Assembly: GCA_965204415.1 (NCBI GenBank)
Contig: CBDBEL010000001.1
Coordinates: forward strand, 1,212,769-1,276,768
Direction of reading: 5' to 3'
Length of the DNA stretch: 64,000 nt
DNA from: Aldehydirespirator sp965204415
GTDB lineage: Bacteria > Actinomycetota > Acidimicrobiia > Acidimicrobiales > Aldehydirespiratoraceae
In this document: positions 1-6,612 of the stretch, one piece after another
Layout of the letters: every line of letters begins with the position of its first letter
Position numbering within the stretch: the stretch's first letter is position 1
Notes under the pieces: model-generated
Database searches by the model: none
What the model was told of the DNA's origin: nothing
The model's input: only the letters and a program-made list of their open reading frames with translations
Position numbers and translations under genes: made by a program

Positions 1-1
1 C

Positions 2-1495
2 GCGCAGCTCTCGCCACTGACAGGCGCCAACATCGGCAAGGGCGCCACCGTTTGGGTGTGGACCGGCGATGTCGGCGACGAGTTCGACGACGACACCGAT
101 CGCGTCGAGTTCGCTCAGGGACCGGTCGTTACCCCGAACGCGGCGGAATCGACGTCGGTTTCGCCGAGTCAGGCCAAGACCCCGAACGCACGCTTCGGTG
201 CTGCTGTGGAGTTCACGGTGCAACTCCAGTACACCAACGAGAGTGACGTGACCAAGAACACTGCCGTGGGGGCGAACCCTGCTGACGGCGGCGCCCAGTA
301 CGAGTTGGTCAGGCACGTCTTCTCCGACGCGCCCGCGTCGGCGACCGCGGTCAATCTGGATGCGGACGGCAACTTGGAGTGGGGCAACCGAGATGCCCAA
401 GGCGCCTTCACGGCGGTTACGGACAGCGGGCCTGGCGGTCTGGTCAGCCGGAGCGCCGCCGAGAAGCTCAAGACCGGCGCGACCGGCTCGGCCACCTTCA
501 GCCTCACCACCACTGATCCAGACACCAGCGCTGCATCGGACAGCGACTTCCGTACGGTCGTGTACGAGCTGACGGCCGACAAGAACGCTCCTGCGGGCAA
601 TCATGTTGGCTTCGTAGTCTTCGGCGAGGCTGGTTCAGCAGTCACAGTGGTGAAGGCGACGCCGATCATGGCTTACGCCGCGTCCCCGTCCGCCAGTAGC
701 GCGACGGCCAACGGCTTGGTTGTCACGGTCCTCGATCAGTACCATCGGCCGATGAGAGGCCAAGGGATAACCCTGACGAGCAATGCGAACACCGACGCCA
801 ACAGCGACGGCGACTTCACTGATGTGGGCGACACCCTCGGCTCGGTCCTGCCCGGGACCCGTCACACGGCGTCCACCGGCAACGTCCGAATCTCGTACAG
901 CCACCGAGCGACCGATCCTTCGGTCGAGACCATCACGGCTTGGTGGGAGTCGACGAGGAATCTGGCCAGCGATCATGACGACTACACGTCCGTAACCGCT
1001 AGGCCGGCCGCGTGCCCGGCCATCGGTGGCGGCTCGTACCGTGGTGACGAGACAACGGCTGACGGTGTAACCACGGCTGATGTCACCACCTACAAGTGCG
1101 GTGACACCTCGATCTACTGGGTCGCAAGAATCGACGACTCGCAGTCTGGCGACGGTGATCCGTCTGCTGATTCCGTAGCGAATAAGCCGATCGTGTCTGG
1201 TAGCGTCGACGACAACGAGATCGTTGTGGATTCGGATGGCGTCGCTGGCGATCCAGTCGTTCCTTGGCTTGTCCGGTATGACAGCAACGACATCCTCCAG
1301 ATCACCCGGACGGTGGACGGAAGCCCGGCGACGGACTACGTCGATCTGGACGGCTTCGAGGAGGCGTTGGCGCTGATCCTCGATTCTGACAACGACGATG
1401 AAAACACGAACAACGGAACCCTCTCGTGGAGTTCCTATGACCACGACGACGAGGATGACAGGACACTGTTCACCCTGGTCGTCAACCCCAGTTAG
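2..1495 (+). CDS. SLH-family surface protein, C-terminal part (copy A)
   Basis: The frame is open from the first bases of the window, so the 5' end lies outside. The first visible codons already match the other copies (GKGATVWVWTGD; compare GKGVTVWVWTGD in copy F), so the ATG at 56 is internal. What remains is the Ig-like half: a Big_1-like strand pattern (VVTVLDQYHRPMRGQGITL), a later cysteine-containing stretch and an acidic end (YDHDDEDDRTLFTLV). The end sequence groups A with copies E and F rather than B, C and D. The SLH domains and any signal peptide cannot be judged here. The stop is followed after 8 nt by the twin hairpins seen at every copy. The role is probably a secreted or wall-bound surface protein. 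Confidence 0.85.
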   Translation, partial: AQLSPLTGANIGKGATVWVWTGDVGDEFDDDTDRVEFAQGPVVTPNAAESTSVSPSQAKTPNARFGAAVEFTVQLQYTNESDVTKNTAVGANPADGGAQYELVRHVFSDAPASATAVNLDADGNLEWGNRDAQGAFTAVTDSGPGGLVSRSAAEKLKTGATGSATFSLTTTDPDTSAASDSDFRTVVYELTADKNAPAGNHVGFVVFGEAGSAVTVVKATPIMAYAASPSASSATANGLVVTVLDQYHRPMRGQGITLTSNANTDANSDGDFTDVGDTLGSVLPGTRHTASTGNVRISYSHRATDPSVETITAWWESTRNLASDHDDYTSVTARPAACPAIGGGSYRGDETTADGVTTADVTTYKCGDTSIYWVARIDDSQSGDGDPSADSVANKPIVSGSVDDNEIVVDSDGVAGDPVVPWLVRYDSNDILQITRTVDGSPATDYVDLDGFEEALALILDSDNDDENTNNGTLSWSSYDHDDEDDRTLFTLVVNPS

Positions 1496-1503
1496 GTAGG
1501 TAA

Positions 1504-1596
1504 GGAGCCGGGGTAAACCCGAGCCCCGGCTCCGCTCCTCCCTTCTAGTACCACCAACCCCGAGGAGGCCCCGGCAATTGAGCCGGGGCCTCCTCG
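1504..1596 (+). terminator. Twin hairpin after SLH copy A
   Basis: Two stem-loops follow the stop codon. The first pairs GGAGCCGGGG (1504-1513) with CCCCGGCTCC (1524-1533). The second pairs 15 bases at 1561-1575 perfectly with 1582-1596 around the loop AATTGA. There is no clear U-run, so termination is inferred from position. The same pair and its linker recur at all six copies. Confidence 0.75.
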
Positions 1597-1743
1597 CGTC
1601 TGCGCTGCGGGTGGTATGGCGGAGTGTCTAGGCCCGCGCGGTGGACGAAGGCGTCGTTGGCGTTGCCCTGAACGTGAGGCGCGGCCGAAGTCGCGTGGTG
1701 TCACGGGCAGATGGCCACGGCATGACCGTCGCAGGGGACCGGA

Positions 1744-1905
1744 TCAGCCGGCCTCGCGGTCGATGCCGTCGTCGGTGCGGGGGTCCGCATCGGACTGGTC
1801 GGTGCCTCGCGGTCGGCGGGCCGGGCGCAGCTTGAAGCCGTCCGCGGCGCTCAGGTGGCCCTCCACCCGGGCCAGACGCTCGCGCACCTCGACCAGCACG
1901 CGGCC
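1744..1905 (-). pseudogene. 3' remnant of an X-type coiled-coil gene
   Basis: The minus strand reads ERLARVEGHLSAADGFKLRP and continues to a stop at 1744-1746. This matches the C-terminal part of the three intact X genes (ERLARIEGHLLGPESF, then a Pro/Asp-rich tail ending in EAG or QAG). The N-terminal membrane segment and most of the coiled coil are missing, and no start is evident. It lies inverted behind copy A, whereas intact X genes follow copies B, C and D in the same direction. It is best read as a fossil left by rearrangement. Confidence 0.6.
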
Positions 1906-1939
1906 CTATGGCGTCTGAGGGAAGAGCGCTCACCAACGC

Positions 1940-2039
1940 ACCGCACTTGAGGATTCTCAACGGCACGAGGCTCTCGCCGAACCTCAAGGCCCCGAGCTTG
2001 TCTCCAGCGAGCGTCGCAGCTTGTCCATCTCCCTTGCCA
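1940..2039 (-). pseudogene. 3' remnant of the PD-(D/E)XK-like gene found at 9381-9920
   Basis: About 100 bp matches the 3' end of the minus-strand gene at 9381-9920. It encodes the same LRFGE..VPLRILKCG ending, with a one-base deletion (CTCC against CTCCC) that breaks the frame upstream. Nothing else of that gene is present. With the X fossil beside it, it shows that the DNA upstream of copy B is a patchwork. Confidence 0.6.
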
Positions 2040-2145
2040 GACGAAGCTGTCGCGGCCACCCCGAGGCTGGAATCCCAGCCGAACGAAGCCCCGGCGGGGT
2101 CGGAATCGGGCATGATTCTGGAGCACGGGTTGGGCACTGCTCGCC
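2038..2145 (+). other. Cassette 5' junction block of copy B (shared with copy E)
   Basis: This 108-bp block is about 90% identical, by eye, to 19747-19640 (minus strand) upstream of copy E. Its last part (CGGGCATGATT, then CGGGTTGGGCACTGC) is also shared with copies C and D. Expression copy F matches only from the GCTCGGGTTGGGC part onward, and upstream of that has a different sequence carrying the ribosome binding site and n-region. The block therefore marks the common left edge of the leaderless cassettes. A stop (TGA, 2113-2115) lies in the SLH frame here. Confidence 0.65.
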
Positions 2146-4515
2146 GTGAGCGCTCTGGTCGCCTCGCTCTTCGCGGTCGGGGTCGCCCCCGCACACGGCG
2201 ATGAGATCGGCGCTGCCGACAGCAAGGCCGAGCCCAGCAACACGACCAAGAAGACTGCGTGTATGGGTCCCGCAGTGGCGGATCATGGGTTCACCGATTT
2301 GGGCACTCTTGAGGCGGCCGTGCCGAACATCAACTGTCTGGCCTACTACGGGATCAGCGCGGGCAAGACCGCTGACACGTTCGACCCGAACAGCAACGTG
2401 ACCCGCGGCCAGATGGCTCTGTTCCTGGCGGCTGCGGCCAAGCTCATGGGCGTCGACCTGATGGGCGGCGACATGATGGCTGACTTCGGCGACATCGCCG
2501 AGTTGGGCGAGAACCGCCGCAACGCCATCACATCGCTGGCGCGCAACGGCATCATGTCGGGCAGCGGCGGCAACTTCCGTCCGCATGACGACATCAACCG
2601 CGCCGAGATGGCGGTGGCTCTGGTGGCTCTGTTGGACCACACTCCAGGCGTCGGGCTCTCCAAGGCCACGGCCGGGGCCAATCGGGGCCTCTATGTGTTC
2701 GGCTCGACCCCAGGCACCGGCGATCTGCCCGGCGATCACTTCGCGGACGCTCGCCGGACTCAGCCGGCCCATATCGACAACGCGATCAGCGCGGCCTACG
2801 AGCTGGGCATCACCTCCGGCGTCGGTGACGGGAGTTCGTTCGATCCGAGCGGGTCTGTTCCTCGCCGCAACATGGCGACGTTCATCGCCAGAACGCTGGC
2901 TCACAGCAACGTCCGCCCCGCAGGCTTGACCGCGCAGCTGATTGAAGGCGACATCATCGTCTCGGTGCGCGACGCCGAATTCGCTCCGGTGCTCAACGAG
3001 CCGATCGATGCCTTTGTGGCCGACGTGGCTCATGAATCGAGGGCGTTCAAGGCCGACGGCACCTGCTCGAGCCGCACCACTGCGGTCGAGGGCACCACGA
3101 AGTGCGCGATCGACGGCGGCGATCCCGTGACCCAGTCCGACGGCAACGTCACCCTGGCGCGGGTTGAACCGGGCGAGGGCAAGACGGCGTGGATCTGGAC
3201 CGGCGACCTCGGCGACAAGGTCGGCACCGACACCGACCCGTTCGAGATGTCGATCCCGAAGGGCACGGCGACCCCGGTCGCCGCGACCCAGGCGTTCGTG
3301 TCCAACGACCTTCCCAAGAATCCCAACGCCGCCACCACGACCGACGTGACGCACGTGCGCTTCGGCCGGACGGTGACCGTCACCATCCAGCTCAAGGGCG
3401 CCGGCGAGGGTGCCGCGGCCAAGGATGCCAAGCCGGCCGCAGACGAGACGATCGAGTACCAGGTGGTCACGTCGACGCACTCCGTGAATACCGACGGCAC
3501 CTTCGTGGCTACTGCGATCAGCCAGGACACCCAGAAGGTGAAGGTCGACGGCGACGGCAAGGCGACGTTCACGGTGACCGCGGCCGATCCCGACGCCAGG
3601 CCTGGCATGGCCAACAGCCTCGGAGTCCGGTACGCGATCACCATTCCCGTCGGCGCGGACGGGAGCACCCCGACCCACGACAAGGCCATCGCCCCGGCGA
3701 CTGCCAGCACCGATGACATCACCTTCACGGACGCGAGTCCGGTGGTGACGTACGTGTCGATCGAGAATCCCGGCCCCCAGGTCGCTCCCGGCACGACCGG
3801 GACCGCGAACGCCGCGGTCACCATCAAGGTCCAGGACCAGTACGGCGACCCGTTCCGTGGCGCACCGGTGTTCCTGAACACCAGTAACGCGAACACCGGC
3901 ACCGGCGACACCGACGGCGGCTCCACCATCAGGACCCGGGCCCTCGTGACCGGAGCTTCCGGCACCGTCCGTATGACCTACACCTACACCGGCAACGCAT
4001 CCCAGGAGACCCTGAAGGCCGCATGGGACGGCTCCACCGGTGGTGGTAGCGCGGCGACGCCGCCCGGTACCGGCACGGTGGGTGTTGTGGCCGATGTCAC
4101 CGACTGCGCCGCTGGCGCTACCGTCAGTTCCGGTCAGGCCGAGGACAAGTGCGGCACGACGAACGTCCTGTGGGTCCTGCCCTCCCAGGCGCCGGCCGGA
4201 ACCACCCTGAGCATTCTCAGCCTCGACGCTGAGAACAGCCAGATCGTCGTCGACGCAGGCACCAACGAGCCGAACTCGATCAACTTCGACTCCAACGACT
4301 TCTTCATCGTCACCTGCACCGTCTGCTCTGACACAGACGGCCCAGAGACCAGGTACATGTCGATGGAGGACTTCGTGGCAGAGTTGACCAAGGAGTTGGC
4401 GACGGCGAAGGCATCGACGGCCGTGGACCAGCCGACCCTGACGTGGGCGGGCTACGTGCACGACGATTCGTCCAACATCACGTCGTTCACCATGGCCCTG
4501 GGCACCGGCCGATAG
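2146..4515 (+). CDS. SLH surface protein, leaderless cassette (copy B)
   Basis: This is an intact 789-codon frame opening at a GTG inside the hydrophobic signal core (SALVASLFAVG). No Shine-Dalgarno sequence precedes it, and the charged n-region present in copy F is absent. Three SLH domains lie at about residues 48-100, 112-165 and 205-255 (for example GFTDLGTLEAAVPNINCLAYY and PRRNMATFIARTLAH). An Ig-like half follows, with a Big_1-like motif (TIKVQDQYGDPFRGAPVFL), ending YVHDDSSNITSFTMAL. The SLH domains would bind secondary cell-wall polymer and the rest would face outward. Without initiation signals it is probably not made from this locus and may be a donor for copy F. X1 follows on the same strand. 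Confidence 0.8.
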   Translation: MSALVASLFAVGVAPAHGDEIGAADSKAEPSNTTKKTACMGPAVADHGFTDLGTLEAAVPNINCLAYYGISAGKTADTFDPNSNVTRGQMALFLAAAAKLMGVDLMGGDMMADFGDIAELGENRRNAITSLARNGIMSGSGGNFRPHDDINRAEMAVALVALLDHTPGVGLSKATAGANRGLYVFGSTPGTGDLPGDHFADARRTQPAHIDNAISAAYELGITSGVGDGSSFDPSGSVPRRNMATFIARTLAHSNVRPAGLTAQLIEGDIIVSVRDAEFAPVLNEPIDAFVADVAHESRAFKADGTCSSRTTAVEGTTKCAIDGGDPVTQSDGNVTLARVEPGEGKTAWIWTGDLGDKVGTDTDPFEMSIPKGTATPVAATQAFVSNDLPKNPNAATTTDVTHVRFGRTVTVTIQLKGAGEGAAAKDAKPAADETIEYQVVTSTHSVNTDGTFVATAISQDTQKVKVDGDGKATFTVTAADPDARPGMANSLGVRYAITIPVGADGSTPTHDKAIAPATASTDDITFTDASPVVTYVSIENPGPQVAPGTTGTANAAVTIKVQDQYGDPFRGAPVFLNTSNANTGTGDTDGGSTIRTRALVTGASGTVRMTYTYTGNASQETLKAAWDGSTGGGSAATPPGTGTVGVVADVTDCAAGATVSSGQAEDKCGTTNVLWVLPSQAPAGTTLSILSLDAENSQIVVDAGTNEPNSINFDSNDFFIVTCTVCSDTDGPETRYMSMEDFVAELTKELATAKASTAVDQPTLTWAGYVHDDSSNITSFTMALGTGR

Positions 4516-4523
4516 GTAGGTAA

Positions 4524-4613
4524 GGAGCCGGGGTTGACCTGAGCCTCGGCTCCGCCTCTCCTCTCTAGTACCAACCCCGCGGAGGCCCCGGCAATTGAGC
4601 CGGGGCCTCCTCG
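4524..4613 (+). terminator. Twin hairpin after SLH copy B
   Basis: The first hairpin is at 4524-4553 (GGAGCCGGGG with CCTCGGCTCC). The second pairs GGAGGCCCCGGC (4581-4592) with GCCGGGGCCTCC (4599-4610) around AATTGA. The outermost pairs of the second stem are broken here (CGC before the stem instead of CGA), unlike the other copies. Confidence 0.7.
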
Positions 4614-4671
4614 CGTCTTGGCTCAAGCCGGATGAGTCCTGTCGGCTTGTTTCGGTGCATGTGATGTCGTG

Positions 4672-4701
4672 TGGCTGTTCCATCGTGCAGTGAGCTATAG
4701 T
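4672..4701 (+). promoter_or_regulatory. Probable promoter of X1
   Basis: TATAGT (4696-4701) lies 18 nt after TGGCTG (4672-4677). At X2 and X3 the corresponding upstream hexamer is TTGCGG, closer to consensus, with the same TATAGT and 18-nt spacing. X1 may therefore have the weakest of the three promoters. Confidence 0.5.
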
Positions 4702-4777
4702 TGGTGTTGCCGTCGCAAGCCGCGGTCACGGCTCGCCTCAAGAATCGCCCAAGACGGAAACGGAGGCACCAGCAGAC

Positions 4778-5086
4778 ATGGAAGCTGACATGATCGCTGC
4801 GATCGGCATATGGGTCACCATCGTCGGAATGATCCTGTGGCAGTCGAGCCGCCACGACAACAAGATCGACGCGCTCGACAACAAGATCGACGGGCTCGAA
4901 ACCAAGTTCGACAAGGAGTTCAAGGCAGTACACGGCGAGTTCAAGCAGGTGCGCCGGGAGATGGCCCACCAGGGCGAACAGCTGGCCCGCATCGAGGGCC
5001 ACCTGCTGGGGCCCGAGAGCTTCTCCCCGCGCCCGCCGTCACCGCCACCGGCCGAGTCCGACGACGACGAGCGTCAGGCCAGCTGA
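4778..5086 (+). CDS. Small membrane-anchored coiled-coil protein X1
   Basis: This 102-residue protein has an N-terminal membrane segment (IAAIGIWVTIVGMILW, about residues 6-21). A charged heptad coiled coil follows (KIDALDNKIDGLETKFDKEF, about 30-75), then a Pro/Asp-rich tail (RPPSPPPAESDDDE). GGAGG lies 11 nt before the ATG. Nearly identical copies follow SLH copies C (X2) and D (X3), with conserved upstream DNA including the promoter. The topology suggests a cytoplasmic or periplasmic rod tethered to the membrane. I do not recognise a named family. The fixed linkage to the B/C/D-type cassettes suggests co-mobilisation or a functional tie to the surface proteins. Confidence 0.75.
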   Translation: MEADMIAAIGIWVTIVGMILWQSSRHDNKIDALDNKIDGLETKFDKEFKAVHGEFKQVRREMAHQGEQLARIEGHLLGPESFSPRPPSPPPAESDDDERQAS

Positions 5087-5295
5087 ACCGGTCAAGGAAT
5101 GCCCGGCCGACGCTGGGCGCTTCCCAGGTGCCGGCGACCTACGACGGCACAGAACCCGCCGCGGCGCACATCCCGCTCGGCGGGCTGCACTGGCGACTCG
5201 ACCAGCTCACGGCATCCGCGTCTCGCGATCCGAGTCGCACCACAATGAGGACGGGCCCTAGCCTATGGACCCACCACATCACATAGGCGGCCTCA

Positions 5296-5568
5296 ATGGC
5301 TGTTGACACCTCCACAGATGCAGCACTGACGATCCCGCAACACATCCTGCGCCACACCCGGACCTACGACTCCGAGCACCGCGAGGCACTGGAACGCGAT
5401 CACTGGGGTCGATCCGCGCTGATGGTGGACGGGAAGATCATCGACCTCTACGACACCGGCATCGACGCCTACCGAGCCGGTATCCGACGGTTCGGCCAAC
5501 GCAACTTCGCGACCAGAGGCATCGGAGCAGTCAACACCGGCTACTGCGTAGTGGACGCCATCGCCTGA
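5296..5568 (+). CDS. Small DUF5678-like protein
   Basis: This is a 90-residue protein with the core VDGKIIDLYDTGIDAYRAG followed by IRRFGQRNFATRGIG. The pattern (G-K-hydrophobic, a helix, then a phenylalanine- and glycine-rich strand) resembles DUF5678-type small proteins, which often sit beside retropepsin-like aspartic proteases. A broken gene of that type does follow at 5582. The family call rests on pattern and context only. The ATG at 5296 has a weak ribosome binding site. No promoter is obvious. Confidence 0.5.
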   Translation: MAVDTSTDAALTIPQHILRHTRTYDSEHREALERDHWGRSALMVDGKIIDLYDTGIDAYRAGIRRFGQRNFATRGIGAVNTGYCVVDAIA

Positions 5569-5581
5569 ACGTCCAAGAGCG

Positions 5582-5728
5582 TTGTCCAGGATCGAGATCC
5601 CAGTCGAACGCGCCCGCGTCATCGTGCGAGTCTTCATGTCGGCATCTACCGACAGCGAAGAACATGACGTTGAAGGACTACTGGACACTGGTGCGACTCG
5701 GAGCGTCATCAGCAGCCATCTCGTCCGA
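5582..5728 (+). pseudogene. Truncated retropepsin-like aspartic protease
   Basis: A TTG-started frame encodes about 45 residues reaching LLDTGATRSVIS, the D-T/S-G active-site signature of clan AA (retropepsin-like) proteases. Immediately afterwards the sequence changes into a reverse-oriented higA remnant, so the flap region and C-terminal half are lost. It would normally pair with the small gene at 5296. A short piece around its active site (ACTGGACACTGGTGCGACTC) also appears after X3 near 15450, suggesting this gene once stood beside another X copy. Confidence 0.55.
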
Positions 5729-5983
5729 CTGCTTGCTTTCGTGCACGCGTGCTTGTGCCAGGTCGTATGCAGCCTGGCGGCGCACTCAGAACTCCGCATT
5801 GGACCACCCGGCCTTCTCCAGCCGGATGGCCATCTCCGCGGAGATCGCAGCGTGGCCGTGCACCACCCGTGACAGCGTATGGCGGGCCACCCCTAGGCGC
5901 CGGGCAGCGTCGGTGATGGTGAGGCCCTCGGGGTCGATGCAGTTCTGCCTGAGGCTCAGGCCGGGATGCGGCGGGCTCTTCAA
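5729..5983 (-). pseudogene. higA: higA antitoxin remnant
   Basis: About 250 bp is nearly identical to the intact higA at 20175-20459. It reads through the HTH (GLTITDAARRLGVARHTLSR) to WSNAEF and then hits TGA where the intact gene has TGG (W). The ATG of the intact copy is TTG here, and no higB lies upstream because the sequence switches into X2 flanking DNA at 5983. It is a duplicated, toxinless and truncated antitoxin, fused at its far end to the broken protease gene. Confidence 0.75.
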
Positions 5984-6022
5984 GGGAAGCGCCCAGCGTC
6001 GGCCAGGAGTTCCTCGACCGGT

Positions 6023-6343
6023 TCAGCCGGCCTGACGCTCGTCGTCGTCGGGCTCGGCCGGTGGCGGTGACGGCGGGCGCAAAGAGAAGCTCTCGGGCCC
6101 CAGCAGGTGGCCCTCGATGCGGGCCAGCCGTTCGCCCTGGCCGGCCATCTCCCGGCGCACCTGCTTGAACTCGCCGTGTACTGCCTTGAACTCCTTGTCG
6201 AACTTGGTTTCGAGCCCGTCGATCTTGTTGGTGAACTTGTTGTCAAGCGCGTCGATTCTGTCGTCGTGGCGGCTCGACTGCCACAGGATCATTCCGACGA
6301 TGGTGAGCCACATGCCGATCGCAGCGATCATGTCAGCGTCCAT
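6023..6343 (-). CDS. Small membrane-anchored coiled-coil protein X2
   Basis: This is a 106-residue paralogue of X1 and X3 with the same N-terminal membrane segment (MIAAIGMWLTIVGMILW), coiled coil and Pro/Asp tail. It differs by a four-residue insertion (NKFT after IDALD), which shifts the heptad register, and by a different leader: an inverted repeat TAAGGG/CCCTTA replaces the sequence upstream of X1 and X3. It lies behind SLH copy C on the same strand with the shared promoter. The function is unknown; the topology points to a membrane-tethered rod. Confidence 0.75.
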   Translation of the reverse strand: MDADMIAAIGMWLTIVGMILWQSSRHDDRIDALDNKFTNKIDGLETKFDKEFKAVHGEFKQVRREMAGQGERLARIEGHLLGPESFSLRPPSPPPAEPDDDERQAG

Positions 6344-6416
6344 GTCTGCTGGTGCCTCCGTTCCTGTAAGGGATGTTTGAGGCGAGCCCTTACCGAGGCT
6401 TGCGACGGCGACACCA

Positions 6417-6446
6417 ACTATAGCTCACTGCACGATGGAACCGCAA
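6417..6446 (-). promoter_or_regulatory. Probable promoter of X2
   Basis: On the minus strand TTGCGG (6446-6441) is followed after 18 nt by TATAGT (6422-6417). The element is conserved at X3 and mostly conserved at X1. Confidence 0.5.
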
Positions 6447-6504
6447 CACAACACCACATGCCTTGAAACAAGCCGACAGGACTCATCCGGCTTGAGCCAA
6501 GACG

Positions 6505-6598
6505 CGAGGAGGCCCCGGCTCAATTGCCGGGGCCTCCTCGGGGTTGGTGGTACTAGAAGGGAGGAGCGGAGCCGAGGCTCAGGTCAAGCCCCGGCTCC
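6505..6598 (-). terminator. Twin hairpin after SLH copy C
   Basis: Read on the minus strand, the stop of copy C is followed by a hairpin at 6598-6568 and then a perfect 15-bp stem (6540-6526 with 6519-6505). Confidence 0.75.
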
Positions 6599-6612
6599 CA
6601 ACTCATGCCTTC

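Noticed and set aside
1984..4683. An 899-codon minus-strand frame opposite SLH copy B, and similar long frames opposite C, E and F
   Set aside because: They are His/Gly/Arg/Val-rich mirror frames of GC-rich genes, without start signals or family motifs.
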